Of a stretch of 64,000 nt of DNA, positions 58,071 to 64,000 are shown piece after piece. The notes below the pieces were generated by a model that was not told the origin of the DNA, did not search any database, and was given only the letters and a program-made list of their open reading frames with translations. How positions within the stretch are numbered: position 1 is the stretch's first letter; each line of letters starts with the position of its first letter. The DNA comes from Breviolum minutum Mf 1.05b.01 (lineage: Eukaryota > Sar > Dinophyceae > Suessiales > Symbiodiniaceae), in the NCBI GenBank assembly GCA_000507305.1, contig DF241598.1:2614-66613 (forward strand), read 5' to 3'. The position numbers and the translations under genes are program-made.

Positions 58071-61000
58071 ATGCGACTCCTGTTGTTGGTGAACATCCTT
58101 GCAGCTCGCGCAGCTGACCTTCTTCCAGACTTCCATTTCAGTGGTGCTGAGAAGGACCGGAGCCACCTTAGGGCCATTGCTCAGGAAACAAAAGTGGTGA
58201 AAATGTGGCTCATGGTTTGATTTCTCCTACCTTCATAGGATTCAAACATGGATTTATTGGACAACTTTTTTGGAAACCCAGACGGTCCCTCCAAAACACC
58301 AGATCAAACTGGCCAGGATCATTTCCAATTAGGCTTGGCCATTGGTCGGCAGTACCATGAAGCCATCAAAGCCAGGGTGGCTGCGCATGCGCCTTGGAAG
58401 GCTTAAGAGGCTATGGATAGACCCTTGAAGATCTTTGGTGAGGTAAAACTGTGCACTGGACGTTGAACACAATTTTTAGGCTTCATTGACGTTTCAAGCA
58501 TCATTCTGCAGTATTATTGTGGTGGCCGGGTAGATTAAAGATCCCTAGATTTTATGTGCAGGCACATTCAGATTGTTAGCCGGTCAGATTCATGTCTTTG
58601 AGAGGATGACTCAATGACCCACCAAGGTGCCACAATTGGAACAGTTGTTGAACCACCAGCAGTGCCAAGAGCAGTTTCAGCAACTGCTGGCAACACACCA
58701 GCAGCTTCTTGGATGTTACATATTCAATTGGATCGGGTGCTGGGCTTTGAAGGATTTATTTGGAGGCTTCTATATTATATAGTAGATACTTTCCAGAGGT
58801 TTGTTGTGTCATCTTTTCTGATTTGTACATGATTCTGGAGGCAAGTGCCCCATTTGTTGGAGGAACTGCATGGCATCAGCAGCGGCAGCGAGGTAAAATT
58901 CGATCAGCTTTTTGCTATCAGTTTGCAGGAGAGATATATAATTGCTGGGAAGTGGTTGAGTTGTGTATTTGCGTATCGAAAATATCCTGTCAAGGATGGG
59001 AAGGGAAGAAGTTTTGATCCATAGCTTCTTAAAAATGCCTTAGTTTGAGCAAACTGCCAAGAACTTAACTGATCTCACTCGACTTATGACTTGACTAGTT
59101 GGTTGATTTCTTGGTTGGAGGAACCTTCCTAGAGGAAGCTCAATTTACAGTAGGGTGCAGACTTTACCAAGGTTGAAATGCGGGTACTACGAAACTTTTC
59201 TTCCAATAGACGGAATGCCCAATTTTTGAAAACTGCCGATTTCCTGCACAAACAAGGTGGAGGCTTTAGATTGGGTAGGCTCGCCAAGCAGCTCTCCTGT
59301 CCAGAGAAGTATCCTGCAGGTCATGTCAAGTTTCCCAGTCCTTTGCCACCAGGAGGAATTGGGCTATTGCAATGCCTCAGCGTTGAGACGCAAGAGTCCA
59401 GACCACTGCTCTGACTACATGCTTTGCAGCGCGGTTGCTTCAACCCACAGTTTTTCTTAGACATGTCCAGATGTGATGGAACTGGTGCATGCTGGGATCC
59501 ACCTGCGCTGGAAAACATAAAGCAGAACAGCACAATATGTCCAATGTGTCGGTTGAAGTTTAAAAAGACAAACCAAACTTCTTTGTGGGAGTCTTATTGC
59601 AGAGGTCCCGGCTAAAAGGCATTGTGATGCCACGTATCCAAGGCAACTCCCATCGTTGCTTTGATGTCCATAACGAGGATGGCGACCTTCCAGAATCTTG
59701 GCCCTGATAAGTGATAAGTGTCCTGATAGCAAGTGTAGACGTGTTTATATGCAAGCCCGTCCCCTGAAAAATCGGAAACCCCAACCATCACCTGTAAGAA
59801 TTTGGCACCATTGTTTAAGGTCACTCACCCACTCCTTCAAGAACTATATAGTACAGACAGCAACTTCTGCTTTTTCAAGGATCGAGAGCTCTTTACTGCA
59901 CGGGTTCAGCTTGGAGACTTTACCTTCACCGCGGTGAATTATGCTGGAGATCTGTTGGGAGGGATGCATCTCGATTGATGTGAAACTGGGTGGAGCCCCT
60001 AAATTAACTTGGTAAAGGGGCAATGAGATCACAGGATGTGCTTCTGTTATTTTCTGTGTTCTGGCATGGTATCGCTTGGTGAAGGCTGTGTTGTTTTGCT
60101 CCCGCTACCTACAGAATCCTAATTTTTCAAGTGCTTCTGAAACATTCCTGACATTTCGAGGTCGGCCTTGGCTTTCAATTCCAACGGCCTGGCATTTTCT
60201 TTGAACTGGGTGGGCCCTGGCAGCTGTGACACCACTGGGCTAGGCAGAAACTTTGTGAGTCGGGAGTTGCTGATGGCCAAAGGTGCACCGACTAATGGCA
60301 GTGGTGATGATAGCTGCTGCTGAGAAACTCGAGTTGTGTTTTTAGTTGATCTTATCGGTAATTTCAGATGTTTCAGGGCGACCATTGTCAAGTTTTCTGC
60401 CACCCACGGTGATGTTTGATGTTGCTGCTTGGTGTTCCTGCGTGAGGTTGGGATGAGGCAAAGGCTATCATCTCGCAGAAGCATGCAGCAGGCCGGCCAG
60501 CAAATGAATGTAGATTTAGCAAATCAGGGAAGGAAGTTAGGATGAGTCAATACTTGATTTTTCTTTTAGCCTTTGCCAAAGAAATAATAAGAAATCCAAG
60601 CCCATGCATGTTGGACTTTGTACATAGCAGATCATGACAAAACGATTCTTGGTAACCACGATGGCTACTGCTATGCCAGTTGTGAGGTCATAACTATCAG
60701 CTCATGGACTTTACCCAGCGTCGCATCTCCAACTTCGAGGTTGCTCACGACCAGGTGCAATGGGGAAGCAAAACTTATGTAAATGACTGGCGTGCGAGGG
60801 ACTCGATGTAAGATGAATCACATTATATCACATTCATTTGTCGCGATCTCAATCAGTTTAACCACCAACTGATAGGAGATATAGGAGATACACAAGTGAT
60901 TTCACAAAAGCAGACCCAGCGACTCAACGACGCTGTAGGAAAACCATTCGGACACCTCTTTCCTGGACATTTTGAAACAGGTCAAGCATGGTCAACTCCA

Positions 61001-62127
61001 AAGAATCCAACAACGTCTTTCAACGATCGCCCACCTGTCTCCCAGGTGTTCGAGAAGACGATCGACGAAGCTTTCTTCCATGCCAATCAATACCAAAGTT
61101 TGAAGGTGCCAGGGCAGTTCCTGGGTAGCAAATTTACCGGAAAGACAAAGAAATTAAGGAATGCATGGTACTCGGAACAGGGGTTGCCAGGTGAGGGTCT
61201 TTAGGGTGTGAACAGTCGGATGGCATGATTGAGGAGCGGGATGCATGTTAGATGCGTCTTATCACTTCACCCTGCTTGTTCTTAGGATCACTGGCAACAG
61301 CTCCTTACACCGCCTGGCGCGGGTGCAGCAGCTTCCTACGCCCAGCACTGCCAAAGACGCGTTGAAGATCTTGGGCGACCAGGAGGATCATGCGTGGCCT
61401 GGACCTTCTTGGAGATTTTGGAGACGGATTTTGGGATTTCAAAGGAGATTCATTTGGAAGCGGAATAGAAGCAATCCAGGAATTGTGGGAATGTCTAAGT
61501 GTTTTATCGAGATCAGGAGAGCCTGGCTATCTTGAAACAGAAGGCTGCATACGACCATATACAGTATTTTTTTGAGTTTTGAACCAACAAAACAAACTGT
61601 ATATGCATATTAATGTTATACACGCGGTATATTTCACATGTGACACCTGTGAATGTAAAATATTATATGTACTTTTTATATAACTGAGGTATCCCATCTT
61701 CCACGACGAGCTGTCACATCGACTGGGCGATCAGTCAGATTGGACCTTAGCCTCTGTACTCTTCGACCTTGATGAGGTTGGCCCGGGGTGCTATGTGGGA
61801 TTCGAAAACCGATTTTTTCTACATTGTCAAGGATACATCACCGTCACCCTAAAAAGTTGGTTACGGTACTAGCTAGAAAATCTCCCTGAATATGAGTTTA
61901 CTGCATGAGTTTGGAGGTTTTGCACCCGATTCTTGCACGCAAAATTGTTTGAGTTCACCCAGCAAAAATGAAGCAATGAACCTGTTGTTGCAGATGCATA
62001 AACCACACCTTCTCTTCAGGGCAGAGTCGACCTCATGAAGGGCAATCCCAAGGCAAGGGCAGCTGCTGGTCTTGGGGAGGTTTGGAATGCTGCCAAAATT
62101 GCCCCCAGGGGGTTAGACCAGAAATGA
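58071..62127 (+). CDS. Secreted C45-like Ntn acyltransferase/hydrolase, 14 exons, 418 aa
   Basis: Exons 58071-58193, 58239-58400, 58627-58703, 58841-58892, 59320-59428, 59643-59692, 59880-59962, 60161-60275, 60458-60509, 60687-60754, 61046-61107, 61286-61393, 61689-61776 and 62020-62127 join in phase. The ATG lies two bases after ACCCGCAG. A signal peptide is evident (MRLLLLVNILAARAADLL). The order of motifs matches peptidase C45 / acyl-CoA:6-aminopenicillanate acyltransferase relatives: FQLGLAIGRQYHEAIKARVA; PHLLEELHGISSGSE; SPDHCSDYMLC, offering Cys168 as nucleophile; VHNEDGD (184-189); VNYAGDLLGGSALAFNSNGL; GLGRNFVSRELLMAK; HNYQLMDFTQRRISNFEVAH; HANQYQSLKV; SLHRLARVQQLPTP; YPIFHDELSHRLGD; then VLFDLDEGRVDLMKGNP. 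The family uses autoproteolysis to expose an N-terminal Cys. Substrate unknown. Gene boundaries are firm; the family call is from motif memory, not alignment. Confidence 0.7.
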
Positions 62128-62713
62128 CCTGGCAAGCTTTCTTGCGACATGCTATTCAGACTCAGAAAGAATACTGTAGCAGAATCTGGTTCTATTATGA
62201 TTTCATGCCATGAGTTGTCAAAGTTCAGTCATGTACCAATCATTTGAGCAGTTCACCGGAGCTGCAGGACAGTGTGGTGCAAAGGAGCTTTCAAGTGACA
62301 CACCATACCCAACGCATCGCTGGAAGCTTAAGGATAGAAGATGACAGCTATGTAATTCGTTTCAAGTGTCTTTGGAGTTACGGTAGCGAGGTGACTACTT
62401 GATTTGATTAATACAGCTTTAGACTTCAAGTAGCTTGTTGGGCATATACGCGTGGAACAAGGATGAATCAGGTTTGACTGCTTTCAAATTTGGTGCAAGA
62501 CAGTTTCTTGTCCAGCACCTGAGGTGGTGTGAAGAGGTCATCATGGACCATAGTGAAAGCTCGATGAAAAAAGGAGAGAGACCGGGTGGAAGAAGGGATG
62601 GAGAGTTTACTTGACCCACAAAGCTAAATGTAGACAGCATGAGTACGAGCTCTGGAACAGGTATGTAATTAAAAAAGCATGCTGGATTCAATGTAACTTG
62701 CGTAAGTGGCAAT
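62128..62713. other. Interval after gene K
   Basis: No exon recognised. Frames open on either strand here lack motif and splice sites. Confidence 0.55.
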
Positions 62714-64000
62714 TCCCTATCCAAAACGACCCCAACGCTTGCGACCCCAGCAGGCCTCTCCATCAATTGAGGTCAAGGCGGTTTGCGCCCAGCGCTTTGG
62801 CACCGATTTGCATTTAGGTGCAGGCCTGGGTTCCTAGAGCCTCATGGCTGGTGGGTCGAGATTGTCGGGTAATCTGTGAATTGACGTTTGGGTGCAGTCA
62901 ATCCTTTCCAAATTGGTGCAAGTTGGTGATAGATTCCTACAAGTTGGTTTCGCACTGGGAGGTTGGGAGGAGTTTTGTATTGAGCACTGCACGGTTTTTT
63001 GGATGGTATTTCACGAATGCCCAATGATTACTGACCAAGCTTTCAAAGAGATGTGTTCAGAGACCTTGGTTTCCCACGCTCCTGTGCTTAGGAGGTGGCT
63101 TTTGGCCTAGTGCTAAGTTTCAGTGCGGAAGAGTTTTTCAAAAGGATATGGCACCTTCGATGTTTCATGCCACAAGGATGAATCCGAATGCATGATTCTG
63201 GATGTTCCGACTGAAGACTATGACTGAGGCTTAAAGTGAACTAGGCTTCATACTTACTCTCTATAGATTATTGCAATAAGCTGATACAAGTTTGCAGGTC
63301 TAGGTTTTCAATCATTGAATCGAGTTGTTGCAAGCTTTCCTGTGGTGTCCCTTTTTCACCTGCACTACTGGATCGTGGATGGGTGCATCCATGTATCTTT
63401 TATTTGACCAAGGTGGCTGGTGGAACCACCAGAAGATGAATGACCAGACCCTTGATAGCTTGAATCGAAAAGTTCCGGAATTGAGTTGAAAGCTTGAAAG
63501 TCTGATGACAAATGCAAACAAACAGATAGCAATGATTTGGCAATGATTCTAGCATTTTCCTGGAAAGCGACACTTGGCATGTTCCAATGGAAAGGAGGCA
63601 CCACGGATCTGCAGTTAGGGTGTGAACAAAAGGCACTGTTGGATAATTGTTGGCATGTTGATACTCAATAAGCGATGTTAGAAATTTGTGTGAGTCTTTG
63701 GGTGGCAAGTTCACCTGGGATGCTGAAGAACGTTTTCTCGCGAAACGCACTGTAGAATCTGTCGTCCTTGTTTGTTTGCTGTTCCTCCAAACATGTCCAT
63801 GGGTATTTTGTTTTGGCTCTGTGGGTCGTAGCCCAGCAAGCGGACAGCCCTTCTCACGTGTGCCGTGGCCTTGGAGGAGGTTGTTGGAGGTGAAGTGTTT
63901 GGAGGCAGCTAAGTGGATAGTCAGATGGTCAAGTAGTGAGTTCTTGAAGACCTGGCTGCAGCTATAGAACCCCGTGCAGACTGAGACTGGAGAGAAACTG
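62714..64000 (+). CDS. Candidate exons of one or more unidentified genes running off the window
   Basis: Exon about 62714-62817 reads PKRPQRLRPQQASPSIEVKA and CAQRFGTDLHL, ending at GTGCAGG. A frame at 62894-63109, after GGGTGCAG, reads SILSKLVQVGDRFLQVGFAL and stays open to a stop. At about 63354-63487 a frame reads MGASMYLLFDQGGWWNHQKM and NDQTLDSLNRKVPELS to a stop. A short frame near 63848-63890 reads LLTCAVALEEVVG before GTGAAG. No family is recognised and the linkage is not established. Confidence 0.35.

Overview
This window looks like nuclear DNA of a dinoflagellate, most likely a symbiodiniacean-type alga. It has many short exons, and the introns end in AG but begin with GT, GC or GA in similar proportions. 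All recognisable genes lie on the + strand, AG trans-splice acceptors sit just before several start codons, and there are two candidate relict spliced-leader sequences. The gene content also fits: PPR arrays, a Thr-linked YDC/WCC/GCP cysteine repeat, an NB-ARC-type ATPase and a bestrophin. There are no bacterial operons, RBSs, CRISPR arrays, tRNAs or rRNAs. Exon joins were worked out by hand from reading frame, phase and family motifs; no RNA evidence was available.

Layout: (A) 231-4317, exons of an NB-ARC-type signalling ATPase, possibly preceded by the end of a CHAT-like domain. (B) 5593-9734, a 314-residue protein with three YDC/WCC/GCP cysteine repeats. (C) 10246-10455, a short one-helix membrane ORF. 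(D) 13062-14534, a small acidic protein with a C-terminal hydrophobic helix. (E) 15751-19247, a complete 9-exon PPR protein (571 aa). 20112-20815 holds weak candidate exons. (F) 22671-27094, a long charged coiled-coil protein. (G) 29349-about 34399, a bestrophin-type anion channel. (H) 36251-40035, a complete 10-exon TBC RabGAP (394 aa) with both catalytic fingers. (I) 41809-51352, a region with an assembly gap at its edge, one coherent gene start and several good isolated exons. (J) 52662-56362, a complete 10-exon coiled-coil protein (427 aa). (K) 58071-62127, a complete 14-exon secreted protein (418 aa) resembling C45-type Ntn acyltransferases/hydrolases. 62714-64000 holds exons of at least one unidentified gene.

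The genes do not form an evident pathway. What unites them is architecture: one-directional clustering, presumed SL trans-splicing, and many non-canonical GA-AG and GC-AG introns (hand count over about 60 fixed introns: roughly 25 GT, 20 GC, 19 GA). Trinucleotide arrays of the ATC/GAT class recur in the window, and where a gene model exists they fall in introns.
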